Shown in pieces: positions 1-12,929 of a stretch of 64,000 bases of DNA. How positions within the stretch are numbered: the stretch's first letter is position 1; the number at the start of each line of letters is the position of its first letter. The notes below the pieces were generated by a model, which saw only the letters and a list, made by a program, of their open reading frames with translations, had not been told where the DNA came from and did no database searches. Source of the stretch: Acanthornis magna. Taxonomy: Eukaryota > Chordata > Aves > Passeriformes > Acanthizidae. The stretch spans positions 14,206,001-14,270,000 of the forward strand of contig JAWUZG010000056.1 of NCBI GenBank assembly GCA_036785705.1, written 5' to 3'. A program made the translations under genes and the position numbers.

Positions 1-1570
1 GAATGAAACATCTCTAACAGACACAGTTCTCCCACTTTTAGACACCTCACACAATGGTTTTCAAGAATTAAGGTGCCTCTGGCCCTGGTATGGAAGGATC
101 TTTCAAAGTTACCACAAAGAAAAGTAATAATAAACTATTCCTTTTGGCATTTCTTTTATAATTCACCTCTTTTGATAATTTTGCTTCCTAAAACCACTGT
201 AGGAGACTATTAGCAGAAATTTCTAGGAGAAGCAGCAGAGCTGAGGGCAGCAGATTCTGGTCAATTCATTGTTTATAGGATATTAACCACCACATCCATA
301 AAAAAAAGCTGGTATGGTAACTAACAAAACAGAAGAGTAATTTTCCTGTTTGCTTCTGAATGTTGGGAAATTTAATCTAAAATTTAATCTAATTATAAGA
401 ATGTGATAAAGAAAGAGGAAAATATCAGTACACAGGGATCTTCATCTCTGGATGTGATGTAGAGTGCCAATAACCATATTAAATGCCTGAGCCTGGCGTT
501 CCAAACCATGAACGTGTTCAGGAGAGAATGAGCCAAGCCAACCTCTGTGGTGCGTGAAGGTGAAGGAGATGCCCAGGAGGTGAGGGCGAACAGATGGGAC
601 AGAGAGAGCTCAGAGTCTGAGCAATAACTCTGTTGTTTAGATCTACTTCTTTCCTGGCTCTCTTGGAGCTCTTGCTCTCACGGAAGCACCGGCTGGCCTG
701 TCCCCTGAAATGTCATGGCTGCTGGCAAAGCCTGCCCACTCTTCCGTGGATGTGCAATGGGGGACAAAAGCACACAAAAAGTGCTGGAAAGTGAAGAGCT
801 CTCCAAGGCAGTGTGCACAGACCGTGACCTGGCCACCCCTGCGTGGAGCAAGAGAGGAGCTGGGGTCTGTGAGCTTCTTCCTGAGGAATGCATGCTTCAT
901 GTCCACTCTTCCAAAATACAAATGTGAAGAAATTTAAATTCCATGTCTATGCCTTCATGGAGCCGTGGGTTAGAAGGGTCAGTCAGCCTGAGACTTTGGC
1001 ACTGGGTAAATGCGTCGATATTATTTTTCTTTTCAAGATAAGGTTTGGTGGTGGTTTTTTGGGTTCTTTTTTTCTTGTTAACAGACATCATAGAGCTTTG
1101 GGATAAAATATCTCATTGTTTTGAAAATCATGCATCAAAACCGGGATATTAAAATGTTTGCTATAAGACATCACAGATATAAGTGTCTCAAAATTAGTCT
1201 TGCATTCTTGATCTCAAGGAAAGGACAAATCGAGTCCATTTGCCCTGTGGAGATCAAAGAATTACAGGATTCAAACACAGATCCCAAGGGCACATCTCAA
1301 ACCTGCCTCATGGCATGATGATTTTCAGGTGTCCATGAGTTCTGACAGATATTTGTGCAATCTGCATTTAAAATCTTGATGTCTGATCAAATCCCTTATA
1401 CTGGTCCATATGCACAAACGTTATTCCCTTCTCCTCTCATCCGGGAGTTCACAATCTGTCATGATAGAAGGTTTCTTGTACCTTTGGATGCATGGCCAGA
1501 CTGTCCTTTTAATATAATATTCATCAGCTTATAGACTACTGTGGAAAAAAGGGAAAAAGTGGATTTGTGG
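1..1570. other. non-coding stretch, nothing recognised
   Basis: I see no gene, RNA or repeat I can name. The open frames around 640-940 (under 100 codons) overlap one another on both strands, and none shows a domain or a clear coding pattern. The sequence is AT-rich with few CpGs, as expected for vertebrate intergenic or intronic DNA. Confidence 0.6.
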
Positions 1571-1573
1571 CAT

Positions 1574-1650
1574 AAAGGGGAGAAAAAAAAATGAAGGGAA
1601 AAAGAAAGAAAGGAAAAAAAAAAGAAAGAATGGCATTCGGAAAAAAAGGA
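1574..1650. repeat. purine-rich (A/G)n low-complexity tract
   Basis: This strand is almost purely A and G, with runs such as aaagaaagaaagg and two A-runs of about nine or ten. It is low-complexity DNA. It also explains the phenylalanine- and serine-rich open frames on the minus strand here, which should not be read as genes. Confidence 0.8.
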
Positions 1651-1839
1651 CAACCCTGTCAAAACATGACAGCTGATCCACTGCCTGTTTTATGCTATTC
1701 ATAGAAAATGCCAAATTCTGCAAATAGTAACCACATGTACATCGGCTTCGCAGACTCAATGTTCTGCTGCAAAATGAGACGTTCTGTATTTTAGTGTGTC
1801 ATCAAAGGCAGTGAAAATATCACTCCAGCCTCCTAGGCT

Positions 1840-2180
1840 TAACCCTCTGGTCTCTCAACTGTTAAAAGTTTAATTCGATGGCGGTGGGAGCGAGCAGCAA
1901 CACATCCAGCTTTGTGAGCGGTGCTAACGGAGCTGCCTAATGTATGCCAGTTGCACATAAAGTCAATTAACAAATCTGTTACCGCGCCATTTTTATTCAT
2001 AGCCATGAGACCATTAAAGCGACAAGACTGCATCTGACGTTTATGATCTTGTTCGCATTGCCAGAGGAAGGAGGGGTGGGGGTGGAAACAACTTTGTGGC
2101 TCTGTAGCATGAGAGAAATAGCACCATTCAGAGACATAAGGGCTCTCGAGCAAACGCCGGAGCTTCTGAAGTCTTTTTCT
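1840..2180. promoter_or_regulatory. candidate conserved non-coding element (enhancer-like)
   Basis: The block is unique and repeat-free. It keeps several CpGs in otherwise CpG-poor DNA (at about 1,878, 1,891, 1,919, 1,983, 2,019 and 2,152). It carries homeodomain-type cores (gtcaattaac near 1,962 and ccattaaagc near 2,013). This texture is typical of vertebrate developmental enhancers. That is inference: one sequence cannot show conservation. The overlapping minus-strand open frame at 1,839-2,183 has no recognisable domain. Confidence 0.35.
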
Positions 2181-2189
2181 CATCTCAGT

Positions 2190-4860
2190 CCCATCCCTTG
2201 CCTGTGTCCCCCCACTTTTCCCCGGTCCCTCCTCCCCTTAGCCCCTTGCTTGTGCCTTTCAGGTTTCATTTCAATGCAGAAAGATTGGCTTTTTAGTTCA
2301 AAACTATAACGTAATTGTCCTTTTTTGTGGCTGGCTGATATTCCCTTTCACTAACATTTAAAAGAGTACTTAGGCTGAATTGAATATGGAATGGGAACAG
2401 CTCCTGGTGCTTTTGTGTGCGCTGGGGATGGCTTTGCGAGGCGAGGCTTGGGCTTCAGTTGGCTGTGTCCTTCTCCAGGAATGCTTCCAAGATCTTCTAA
2501 GTGACCACGAGCTCTGAATAGAGTGTCCTGTTTAATCATCTTCTCAACAAACAGCCTGTGCAACAGCTACACTAAATTGCTTTCAGCCTGGAGGAGCCAA
2601 ATCTTGGGAGTTACACCATTTCTGCCTTGGATTTTCCAAAATTTTCCAAACTGTGCTGGCCCGTGTGCTCTTCTTTCATTTTTTCTGAGTGCCAGGAGTG
2701 TGAAGATGAGGAAAAGAAGCTGTCAGTAGAGCACTCTGACACATCAGTGTCCACACTTAGCTAAACTGTTAGAACACTTCCAGTATAATCTACATTCCCT
2801 GCTAACAAAAGTAATTTCTACATATGTCTCCTGAGCCTCACTTGGTCTTTTTTCAACAGTGGTAAGGGAAAGAAGATTTAGAAATGCTAGGGACAAATTA
2901 TTTAGTGGAAAATAAGTCATGAAGTGTCCTTCCTTTAAACTCAGCCTCATATTGGTAAGAATACAACTGGCTGGAATAGGAGAGTTAATGTCCATTTTAG
3001 TGGGTGAGCAGGTAGGTAAATAGTTAAGTAGGGAGACCAATAGGTTTTATGGCTGGGTGAACTGATTATGATACAGAACTGATAAACTCTGAAATTTTTT
3101 CTAGTGTGCAGACAGGAAGGTTGGAGGCCAGCTGTCTTGAGAATCTCAGATCACAATATTTGTCTGCTGCAGAGTGCCAAAATTCAGTGGCTGACATCCT
3201 GGCTCCATTAAAGTTGCTGGGTAAAACTCCAGCAGATGTTTTACCATTAACTTTAGCTGGATCCGTTTCACCAAATAGCTGCAGGGGCTGTGTGAGATGG
3301 CAGGATTCTCTCCAAGATTGTAGCAGTGGGAGACATCTTTGTGAATGTTTCACAGCACTGGACCTCTGGAGGAATTTGTCTCTTGGGGATGCTTGTTTGG
3401 GAAGAGGCAGGAAAGAGTATTATCGGGCAGGAATATTGCATTTTGGTTTCTGTGAAATGAAAAAGAATAAAGAAAGCGTGAGGAAAAATCAGTTTCATGT
3501 TCAGTGAAGGCAAGGGAGCTGAGACGGCCAAGGTGGCAAAGGCTCATATATTACAAGAAAGAACTCTTGTGTGTGCCAGCAAAGCCTTCCAGTCAGATCA
3601 GAGCTGTGTTTTGTTTGAATCTCAACTTCTAAAAATTTTTGTTCAGAGAACAACACAATCTGAAATCATCGATAAAATTCCTCCAAGTCCACAGGCAAAG
3701 CAGTAGAGGCAGCAGGAGCATTTATAACAGCTCAATATTAATTTCTTTAGGCATTTGTACTGCAATAGATGTGAAGACACTTCTGCTAAAGACAGAGGGG
3801 CTGCCATTCTTCTCACCCACAGAGCTTTCACTTGACCCTTTAGAATCACGGCATCGAAAGTGCTCCCATTTAACAAGAGCTGAGGAAAGGAACAAGTAAA
3901 ATATTCATACCTATGCTATGTTTTTCTATTTTCTAAAGAAAAAAGTAATGAATAAAAAGCTGAAATATTGGCATAGTCCCACTGTTCTAGTGCTTACTCT
4001 AGAGTGGTATCTTACTTCAAAGGAGACCCATTGAAGCCTCTGGACACAGATATGGCTAAAACCTGCTTGCATGAAGGATTAGTTTGTGAGGGTGGTAAAG
4101 TGGATCCCAAGTGTGAGATCTAGCACTTCTTTCATTGATGGAAGCCTTTCCACTCATGCTGCGTGTCAAGATCTTTCCCCAAAGGATAAATCCATTATCC
4201 TGCAGTCCCAGTGGAAGAACCCGGCCTTCAGCTGTCCACTGCTGCTTTCCTCACCCAGAGACCAATAAGGTTGACCTTACCCGCAAGACTTTAGAAACTT
4301 AAACAACGTTCTTACATTGTGGGTACCTAAATCCCACTAAAAAGCACTACCTAGACTTTAACATTTATCAAGCTTTCCATGAATGCATGACAGAAGGTAA
4401 TAACAAAATTCCAGTGGACACCAAGAGAGGCAAGAAAGGAGCTGCAATTAAACTTGTTTAACAACTGATGCCATTAGAAGTGGAAATAGCTGCAGACAAT
4501 AAGCTGAGAGCATTCTCCCTCTTTTCCAGGAGCCGTGCATCCCTCTGCACAACTCAGTCATGCCATGGGGGGAATGGGTGCTCTGGAAATCAGCCTCGAG
4601 CATCTGAGAGAGAATAAATCATAGCCCAGTGAGAGCGGGGAGCCTATGCCAACATTCCTGCACAGAGAAATGGGCAGCAGGCGAGATCCTGCAGCTGGTG
4701 TACGCTGAGTACAGAACACCAAGGCCTTGAACTTTTTCCCCCTCCTGGGTCTCTTCCTGCACTCCCCCTCCCTTCTTGCCATCTCTCCCTTGAGCACGAG
4801 GGAGAGGAAGCAAAATTTATACCGCTCTGCCCTTAAAATGCTGACTTTCCATGTTTACAG
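2190..4860. other. non-coding stretch, nothing recognised
   Basis: No repeat family, RNA gene or credible exon was recognised. The longest frame (3,106-3,507, 133 codons) overlaps frames on the opposite strand and has no domain signature. A pyrimidine-rich segment lies near 2,190-2,260. Confidence 0.55.
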
Positions 4861-4864
4861 GGAT

Positions 4865-5110
4865 TGTTTACACAGAAAATTAATCAGTTACGGTTTTAAA
4901 TTTTAATTAAAGAATGCTTTCCACTGTTATTGCAAAACAGACAAAAGCCCATAAAATGTATATTTGACTGCCGCGCTGTGTTGTCTTTGGATCGGCAAGC
5001 AGCCTTGAGATCAATCATGCGTGGTATTTTTTGAACTTTTTTTTTTCCTAAACACAACACTCTTCACACAAGTTGCACTATTTTTTTTTTAAGAAATGCC
5101 CTTCAAAATA
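4865..5110. promoter_or_regulatory. candidate conserved non-coding element
   Basis: This is an AT-rich, repeat-free block with ATTAATC and TTTAATTAAAG homeodomain-type cores (about 4,880-4,912), followed by a CpG-retaining core (about 4,970-5,022) with a SOX-like CTTTGG motif. T-runs at 5,038-5,047 and 5,081-5,090 bound it. Organisation and composition suggest an enhancer; conservation has not been tested. Confidence 0.3.
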
Positions 5111-5119
5111 AAAGCCAGA

Positions 5120-6905
5120 CTGCACAACAATATGGAATTCTCCTTCATGCCTTGCTTTTTAAGACCAAAAATGAAATCCTTAGTCTCAAGCTGACCGTGG
5201 GATATTTTAGCCATTAAAAAACCACAAACAGAATCACAGCTTCCATAGTAAAGGCCTCAGACTTGCTTACTTCAAAGCCAATAACAAAACTCCCACAAAC
5301 TTTGATTCAAGTGTTTATTACATGCTGTTTGTTCCCACAGCTGCAGTTCCTGGTTTGAAAATAAAGTGTGGCGGTTTCTTTCCCCAGATCTCATGGCCAT
5401 TAGCAGAGGTTCAAGATCACTTCAGGGTTAGCCATTCAACTCCTCTTTCCTAAAGTGCTTATCCATGGTGTGTGGATGTCTCCTGAAGGTGTGTGGAAGA
5501 GCGTGACTCTAAGAAACTGAACTTAGCTCCGAAATTTTACAGTCATGACTAAAAGCTACAATTAGGTCTGCTATGCCTGTGCCCTCTTGGCAGTACAGTT
5601 AAGCATTTTCTATTCTCTTGAACAGAGGAAAACTCAGATGAATAGATTATCAATATGAGTGCTACTGGCTTAAATAAAAGAGACTCCTGTTTCTCTAGTA
5701 ATATTTTATTAGTCTAAGCTAAAGAAAATTTTTTTCTGATCCTTCTTCCAATTTATCCAAATACCCATGAAAATCTGAGAGCACCCTAGCAAAGTGAAGC
5801 TGGATTACATCAACATGAATGCTTGGTAGTCCACATCTCAACAGAGTCAAATAACTAGATGAAAATCACCAAGCTTTGAAAGCCACTTTGCTATGCGCTG
5901 GTCATGCTGCGGATCTCATTGTGTCACACGAGAGTGCCCCATGACACAAACCTTTCCTGCTCACTATGACACAACGAGAAGAGACTTCCCTAACTCCATG
6001 TGGGAGATGACGTACGTATTAGCATGGTATCTAATTTATTTCCTGAGATAAGAACACCCACAGGTCGGGCAGTGACATGAGCATCTGGACCACCAAATGT
6101 CAAGCAAAGCTGCAGGTTGACTGTTGCACACTGACAGGAAGAACAGGACAAAAAGGAGAGAAAAAGCTCTCGATAGGCAGTCCAAAGGAAACATGAAAAC
6201 ATGTTAAAACGATAAGGTAATTGATCAGTGAAAAGCCTCTCTTTACACTGATGTCTGTGGTAGAAATTACTTTGAGTTTCTAAAATACATGCAGCTCTAA
6301 GGACATGGAGGAAATAAGAAATTTTGCCCAGGTGTTTTATCTGTTGCAACAACAGAGGTGACAAATCATCAAAAAGTTCAGCCGTGTTCTAGTACTGACA
6401 AGCAGGCAAACATCTATGAATATTTTATCTGACCTATATCCAAATTATTTTAGCAGCTTTGGTCCATGAAACTCCTCTGGAAACATTGCCAGAAAGATAA
6501 CAAGTCCTGGTATGAAGGTCACAGCAAGAACAGAACTTTGAAGGAAGGTGTTTGGACAAGAATAGAAACATCTGTTAGTAGAGATGCCCTAGAACGGTCA
6601 CTGCAATGTATGGGGTATCAGCTTTCAGCCTGCAGCCTCTGAATGACAGATTCATGGAAGTTAACAGCAAAAAGACCTTTGCAGTTCTCTCCTCCGATAG
6701 CCTGCATGCCAGAGGTCATAAAATTTCCTTGAATTCTTTCCTTGCTTCGAGTCCAATAGCTGAGGCTAACTTAGGGTTAGCATGGAAGGGGAATGGGGGA
6801 GAGATTATTTTAATCTGAACACTTCATTTAGTAATAGGCAATGAAAGCTATAACTGGAGTAAAAGTGATTATTCCACTTTAAAATTTAACTTCATTGCAG
6901 AAGTC
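5120..6905. other. non-coding stretch, nothing recognised
   Basis: Ordinary AT-rich unique sequence. The minus-strand frame at 5,990-6,364 (124 codons) has no recognisable domain, and I do not call it. Confidence 0.55.
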
Positions 6906-6910
6906 TATAG

Positions 6911-6970
6911 ACATATATACTTTCATACCATATACGTGTGTGTATATATATACACACATATACGTATCGT
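6911..6970. repeat. alternating TA/TG microsatellite with a perfect 22-bp palindrome
   Basis: Alternating purine-pyrimidine DNA. Positions 6,937-6,958 form a perfect inverted repeat (TGTGTG, then TATA steps, then CACACA), with weaker symmetry outward to ACGT ends. Such tracts can adopt cruciform or Z-type structures. The simplest reading is a mutated microsatellite. Confidence 0.75.
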
Positions 6971-7477
6971 GTTTCTGGTCTAAATTTGTCTATCTTCACT
7001 CTCCAGCCAAAGTAGCAGTATTCAGTACTTGACAAAGTACTTACACCCACTCACTTTTTGACTGAGATCAAGTCAATGCTTTATCTCGTCTCCTGCAGCT
7101 CCTTCAGAGGCTCTGTCTCAAAAATGTTTTTCAATCCTTTGTTTATTCATGGGCTGTTTTCTGATCCACCATCACCCTCCATTTTATTCAGCACTTTCAG
7201 GGTGCATCTATACTTCTGGTTTTGTTCAGATCAGGAGAATATTTTCGGAGGAAACCTCGTGATTGTCCTCACTTATGCTGCTTTAGTTTACACTGTCAAC
7301 TATTTCAGGTGACCCCACCTGGAATTATCTTTTCAGGTAAAAAAACAGTGCTCCAATCCCAATGAGCCCCAACTACTGAGGGGACATTGGGTGCTCTGCA
7401 TTCGTTTCTCACTGCACAGATCCTGCACAGATCCTCTCTGATTGCTGTGAACTAGTTCTTAATGCAGACACAACCTC

Positions 7478-7610
7478 AGCTGTGGATGCCAAAATCTGGA
7501 TGTGATATTTCAGGAGTGGCAGCACAAGTGCCAAAGAGAGAGCTATTATAAACACGCTCCTACTCTATACTCCTTAATCTAGAGGTACACGAGTCTTTAC
7601 AATCATAACC
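7478..7610 (-). mobile_element. degraded CR1 LINE fragment (end of ORF2 region)
   Basis: Read on the plus strand, the block holds a diverged form of a familiar antisense CR1 pattern: 'gccaaaatctgga', then 'tttcaggagtggc', then 'cacaagtgc', then 'cgctcctac'. This corresponds to the antisense of the C-terminal reverse-transcriptase region of CR1. It is much more diverged than the copy at 12.7 kb, with no intact frame, so it is an old dead copy. The boundaries are approximate. Confidence 0.5.
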
Positions 7611-7619
7611 AATGAAGGA

Positions 7620-10600
7620 GGCAATGCCACATGGGAAGAAAATATGTATATAAACAGCTCCCTGCTACTGAAAATTATATGGAGTACTGAGTTTGTATGA
7701 ACAGAGACCTTCTGTTAGGCAGTTTCAAGTGGGAAGAAGATTCCTAAAATGGGAAATACTGTATCATCCCCCAATGATTTTTTTCTTTTATTCTTTTCAA
7801 AATCTTATGCTATTAGGCAGACCCTAGTTTGTTGAAAAGGTAAAATATTTGCTCTTCAGTTGTGTTTTTACAAGCTCCGGCTACTGAAAACTTGCCAATG
7901 AATTATTTGACTTCATGTGCAACGAAGTCACCTTTGGGATTCCAGAAGACCTAGGTTAACTTTCCTTGGAAATGTTTATTACTGGACACTTACAGATGTG
8001 TCTGATACTCAATTAATACATGAAATATTGTCTGTTTCTTTTCTTAAATGTCTTCTAAGGCATTTCATGGACACATAAAATCTTTGGCTATTATTTTGAG
8101 GAGTACCCATGGTAGCAATTGAACTCACTCACTAAGTGCATTTTTGTGCTAATTAAATATTCCAAACTTCTATCAAGATTATTGTCACCTATTTAATGGT
8201 TCATTGAGTTTATGGGCCATGCAAGTCTCTCTTTTATATTTTCACCAGGATAGTTATAGCAACTATTCTAGTAATGACAAATTAGGGAACATGCAGAGGA
8301 GATGAAAGAACCTCAGTGCAGTAGGCCCAGTTTTTTAGGCCAATTTTATGATGTTGTAATGGCATTGACATTGATGGAATTATTCTTCATTTTCCCTGGT
8401 GTCAGTGAGTGATAACTAGACCTGCTTAGCTGATATTGAAATATGGTAAACATGGCATTCCATATATTTGACCATCTTCACCTTTTGACCCCTTTCCAAG
8501 TCTGTACTAAAGGTCCTATCTTTGGACAGATATGGGAATATTGGAAAAAATAAGTCTTTCATTTTATCAACAAGAATTTTCATCTTTTGGACTCTTTACC
8601 TTCTGGTCAGTGGGAGAGGGTATCCTGACAATGTGCAGTCAGAGAAGACAGTAAAAGCAATTATGCAGGCACAACTATGCAGTGGAATATTTAAGATTAC
8701 ATGTAAAAGTGCCATTACTGGAGAAGGGAATGGCTGTTTGGAAAGACTTTTAGAGAAGTCTTGCCTTCACAAAACATCTTTTTACCAAACTGAAAATAAA
8801 GTACCACCTAAGGACTTTCTATAAATTAATTATTTTTGTTTCAGTACCTATAGGTCTCTGATCAGATAAGTCTATTAGTGAAATGTTCTCTAATAAAGCT
8901 GTTCTTCTTGCTTTCTAGTTTTAACTTCATGAGAGCAAATGCACTATTACTGCTAATAGCAATGCAGTTTGATATAATGAATAATAAGTAAAACAGTGTG
9001 CTGATATTGTACCTCTCACCTCCAGGTGCAGGATACAGAATTTACAGAAGAGACTACATGATTTAGGGTCAAAAATATAATTGACTGACAAGCCCCTGCT
9101 TCACTTAGGGGCTAATGAATGTTGTATTGTGACTGTTTTTCTTAAAAAGTAACATCGAACTGCTTTCTATTCATAATAAATTAACACATTTTAGAGACTT
9201 CTTAATATTTGCCTCCACAAAGCCATGATTTTTGTCTGAACAGACCTGCAAGCACCTGTTGTAGCCAGTTTTAAAAATGAGGTCTTCTAGCTTTCAGTTA
9301 ATACCTCATAGAAATAGCAATGTGATTTCAGTGGCACTGATCTGATTTCTTCTAGTGCAAGACATTCACGTTTTCTCTAAGTATCCCATGCATAATTCAT
9401 GTGGGGGCTCATATTTGATTATTTATAGACCTTTCTATGACACCCCCTCAGTGAATATTTGCACATCTCCAAGATAGCAGCGCGAAACTTTCTCCTGAAG
9501 AAAATTTCCAGCTAAAGACTTAACACCACTTCACTTTGCCTTAGGTCTCAAAACAGCTCTAAGTACAACATAAGTGTCATACACATTTCATGTCAGTGCT
9601 CTGTGCAGCAGAGTATTTCCATCCTGAGTCCCTCATTCCTCAAGCAGAAGAGCCAGTCCCCACACTTTGTGTGTGTGTGGAGAAGGTGAGTCAGATCCTC
9701 AAATGTCACAGGGTTGGTTTGTGAGAGTCAAGAAGGGAATCCAGGCCTTCCAGCTCTCCACCTCTTCATGGTAGGAGCTTTCTTTCATCCATGATCAGAA
9801 ATATAAAATCCTTCTGCCTAGTTACTGAATGCTTTGCAGCAAGAGCAAAGAAAGGAGAACTGAAAAGACACTCAGAGGATTTGTAACCCTGTCCCAGCCA
9901 GGAATAACTAGGCCTGTATCCTCCAGAAAAATATTTGCGCAGATGTTTCTAAAAAGCTTAGAAACTGTACAGCAATTAGCTCTAGTGTTTGAAATATCAT
10001 AATGATAATAAACATTTTTCCCAACCTAAATCTTCTACAGAGCGATTCAAGCCTGTTATTTCTTTTTCTACCCATAGTGAAAACAAGATAAGCCTTTTAT
10101 TGTTTGGCTCCCTCCAATTGTTCTTACATATTAGAAGACCGCATTCGGGCCATACTGAGGTCACTTTTTCTCCCGACTGAACCATCCCAGTCCCTTAAAT
10201 CCATCCTTACTCCAAGATCCACCCAAAGGCGATCACCTACTCAAAGAAAAGCGCTGCTCCCCATCAGGTAGGGTAAAGAACACAGGCTTATGGATGGTTG
10301 AGTGCTCCTTGGAGCTGTCTTTCCTAGACACTGCTTTTGCATTTCCCTCATCTTATGATCACAGAAGGGAGCAGCAGAAGTCTGTCTGTCTTGCAGCTTC
10401 ATACAGGATCCATATGTCTGGTGCTCAGCATGCAGCTCTGTCTCTCCATGGAATGTCAGCTCTTCCCTGAGCTCCCTGCCCTACATGTCTCTTGCTTCCC
10501 ATCTTCCTGTGCGCCGCTTCCCTCCTGTGAGATTTTGACGAAAGGCTTTAGAAGACAATACATATGATAAATGTATATGTGTGCGGTTTTTTAAAGAGAA

Positions 10601-12665
10601 AGTCATAGCTACTGATAGAAATGCTCTCAAAAGCCACAATGTAGAGAGTGGTGGTGTGAGCCTGAGTTTTGTTCTCGTTCACAGGGATTTTATTCGCATA
10701 TTTTACTGTCAGTTTCTTGACATTTTTGTCAGCTTGGATCCGGAGGCCATAGTTGCCGCCAGCAGGTCCTACCACATTTTTATTCTCCATTGTATTTGCA
10801 GGGAATAAATAAAAACAGAACAAGAGTGAAAGCAAGAGAGAGACATGGCGAGAAAGAGTCAGAGGTTACTGGAAGAACTGCTTCATGCATTTTTTCCCTG
10901 CTAAAGAACATCCACCCAACAAAAAAAAAGCCAAATGACCACGGAGCATTTTGCACTGAGAAATTTCTTTCCTCAGTTACGCAATGCAGACTTCAGGCAA
11001 CGTGGTTGATATGTTTGCATAAGAAATCGCTCATTCCCTCTCACTCTTTGTCTGTCTTTCCCCTTTTTATTTTTCTTGCTTTTTTTTCCTTTCCATTTTA
11101 AAAAATTTTCAGTCCTGTGTGTTTCCGGGCTGCTGTGAGATTTCCCTCACAATACATCTATTGTTTCCCAGTCACATCACCGCTGGCTGTAATCAACTCT
11201 GATTTCTTTCTTTCTTTTTATTTCTTACTATAACCATGAGATTTACACATGCAACGAATAAACATAATCTACCATAAGGTTATAAACAAGTTGACTATAG
11301 GAGTGTTTATTCCTCAAGGCTTTAGATGTTGTGAACAAGAAGGAAGAACAAAGCCCTTATTTTCACTTCTGAACTTATAAATTAATGTTTGATTCCCTAC
11401 GCTTGGTTTCTGTTTCATCAAATGTCTGAACCACAGTATCTGGAATTGACACTGTTTGTGTCTTTCCTGCATATGAGTCATAAAAAGGCAGAATAGCAAC
11501 ACCGCAGGTGTGTCCAAGATTCAGTGCAGTCTCAGACAAGTGAAAATTTCAGTTATTTTGGATGCCCCAGCATCCAGGCTGATTTGATTCCTCTCTTTGC
11601 TGATATTTGGGATAGCTTTTAGTCTGTGTTTTTACCACCAGCTTTTGTAAAGCTGATACAAACTTGTCTCCGGCCTGTTCAGTCCTCTTCTGTGCCATCT
11701 TTTTACCCCTGTGAGCTACGTCTGGCATGAAGGGCAAAAATAAATTTAAAAAAGAACCAACCATCGGGATAAGATACTCTTCTGTCTCTGAGTTCTTCCA
11801 GGGTGCAATACGGAGCCCACTAATTATGAAAACGAGCATCCCACCTTCACTTGACTTTGGATAATGCTCCATGGGCTCAGCCTCATGTTTCAGACTTTCC
11901 AACTATTGCAGTAGTTCCTGGCATCCACTCACTCACTAACAATTGCATCAACACCATCAATTTCTTTTCACGTATGCAACTCTCACAGCAGCCACAATGG
12001 TGTTCAGTCTCTTATGAAGTAGATCAGATCTAAAAATGGTGGCAGGGAGGTTGAAAGGCTCTTTAGTCATCAAGCTACTCAAGCAGGTGCTTTCTGAAGT
12101 AGAAAGGAAAAAGTCAAGTATTAAAAGTCAGTTGTGGAGTAAGTGCTGCATCTCTTACTTCAGACAAAGGGAGTTTTGTAGAGTCCCATCATCTACACAA
12201 GTGAATTGGGAATTGGATATTAAAGACGAAAAACAAAGAGATATCTGTCCTGTGGCTTGGGGCACCGATCAAAACACAGCGTGGGAGGGCAGCTGAGAGG
12301 TTAACCCTTCCTGTAGCCTTCAAACTGCACTAAAAATGGTCTTTGTATGGCAGAGAATAAGCTTTACAAACCCCAAACTCATGGGTCATTGTGGTAGTGA
12401 AAAGATACCCATTGAAATGGGAAATAGATCATGTTTTTGTTTCTTGCATATAAAATTGTTTTCTGAGACTTTCAAATGACCTTCCCATGGATACTGAACT
12501 TTCCATCATTTACCAACATTCAAATGTACAAATGGTTGGCCAAAGGGACTACCACACATGGCAAAATAGATCTCATCCATTAATTTCCTTCTCTCTGAAA
12601 CATTGAGAAAGTAGCCAGATAATGTGGGTGAACATCAGATACAACTGAAAAATTGTGAAGGTCTG
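7620..12665. other. non-coding stretch, nothing firmly recognised
   Basis: About 5 kb of mostly unique AT-rich DNA. A short hairpin with 7-bp arms (AGCCCCT/AGGGGCT) lies near 9,091-9,113, and there is a TG run near 9,668. The open frames at 10,548-11,101 and 11,549-11,902 lack domains and compete with frames on the other strand. I see no credible gene. Confidence 0.55.
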
Positions 12666-12673
12666 AAAAATGT

Positions 12674-12922
12674 GAAACTTAAATAAGGTTGATTTAGACT
12701 ATATGTAAGGAGGAAATTCTTTATTGTGAGGTTGGTGAGGCCCTGGCACAGGCTGCCCAGAGAAACTGTGGATGCTCCATCCCTGGAAGTGTTCAAGGCC
12801 AGGTTGGACAGGTTTGGAACAACCTGGTCTAGTGGGAAGTGTCCCTGCCCATGGCAGGGGTTGGAACAAGATGGTCTTTAAAGTCCTTTCTAACCCAAAC
12901 CATTCTATGACTCTGTGATTTA
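12674..12922 (+). mobile_element. CR1 LINE, 5'-truncated 3' end
   Basis: This is a well-preserved 3' end of a chicken-repeat-1 type LINE. In order it has 'gaggttggtgaggccctggcac' followed by 'aggctgcccagagaa', then 'ccatccctggaagtgttcaa', then 'gcccatggcaggggttggaa' and 'atggtctttaaagtcctttc'. It ends with the ATTCTATGA / CTCTGTGAT terminal repeats. CR1 copies are usually 5'-truncated, and this one keeps only about 250 bp of 3' sequence with no reverse-transcriptase coding capacity. It is the strongest single indicator that the window is avian. Confidence 0.95.
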
Positions 12923-12929
12923 GCCCTTC

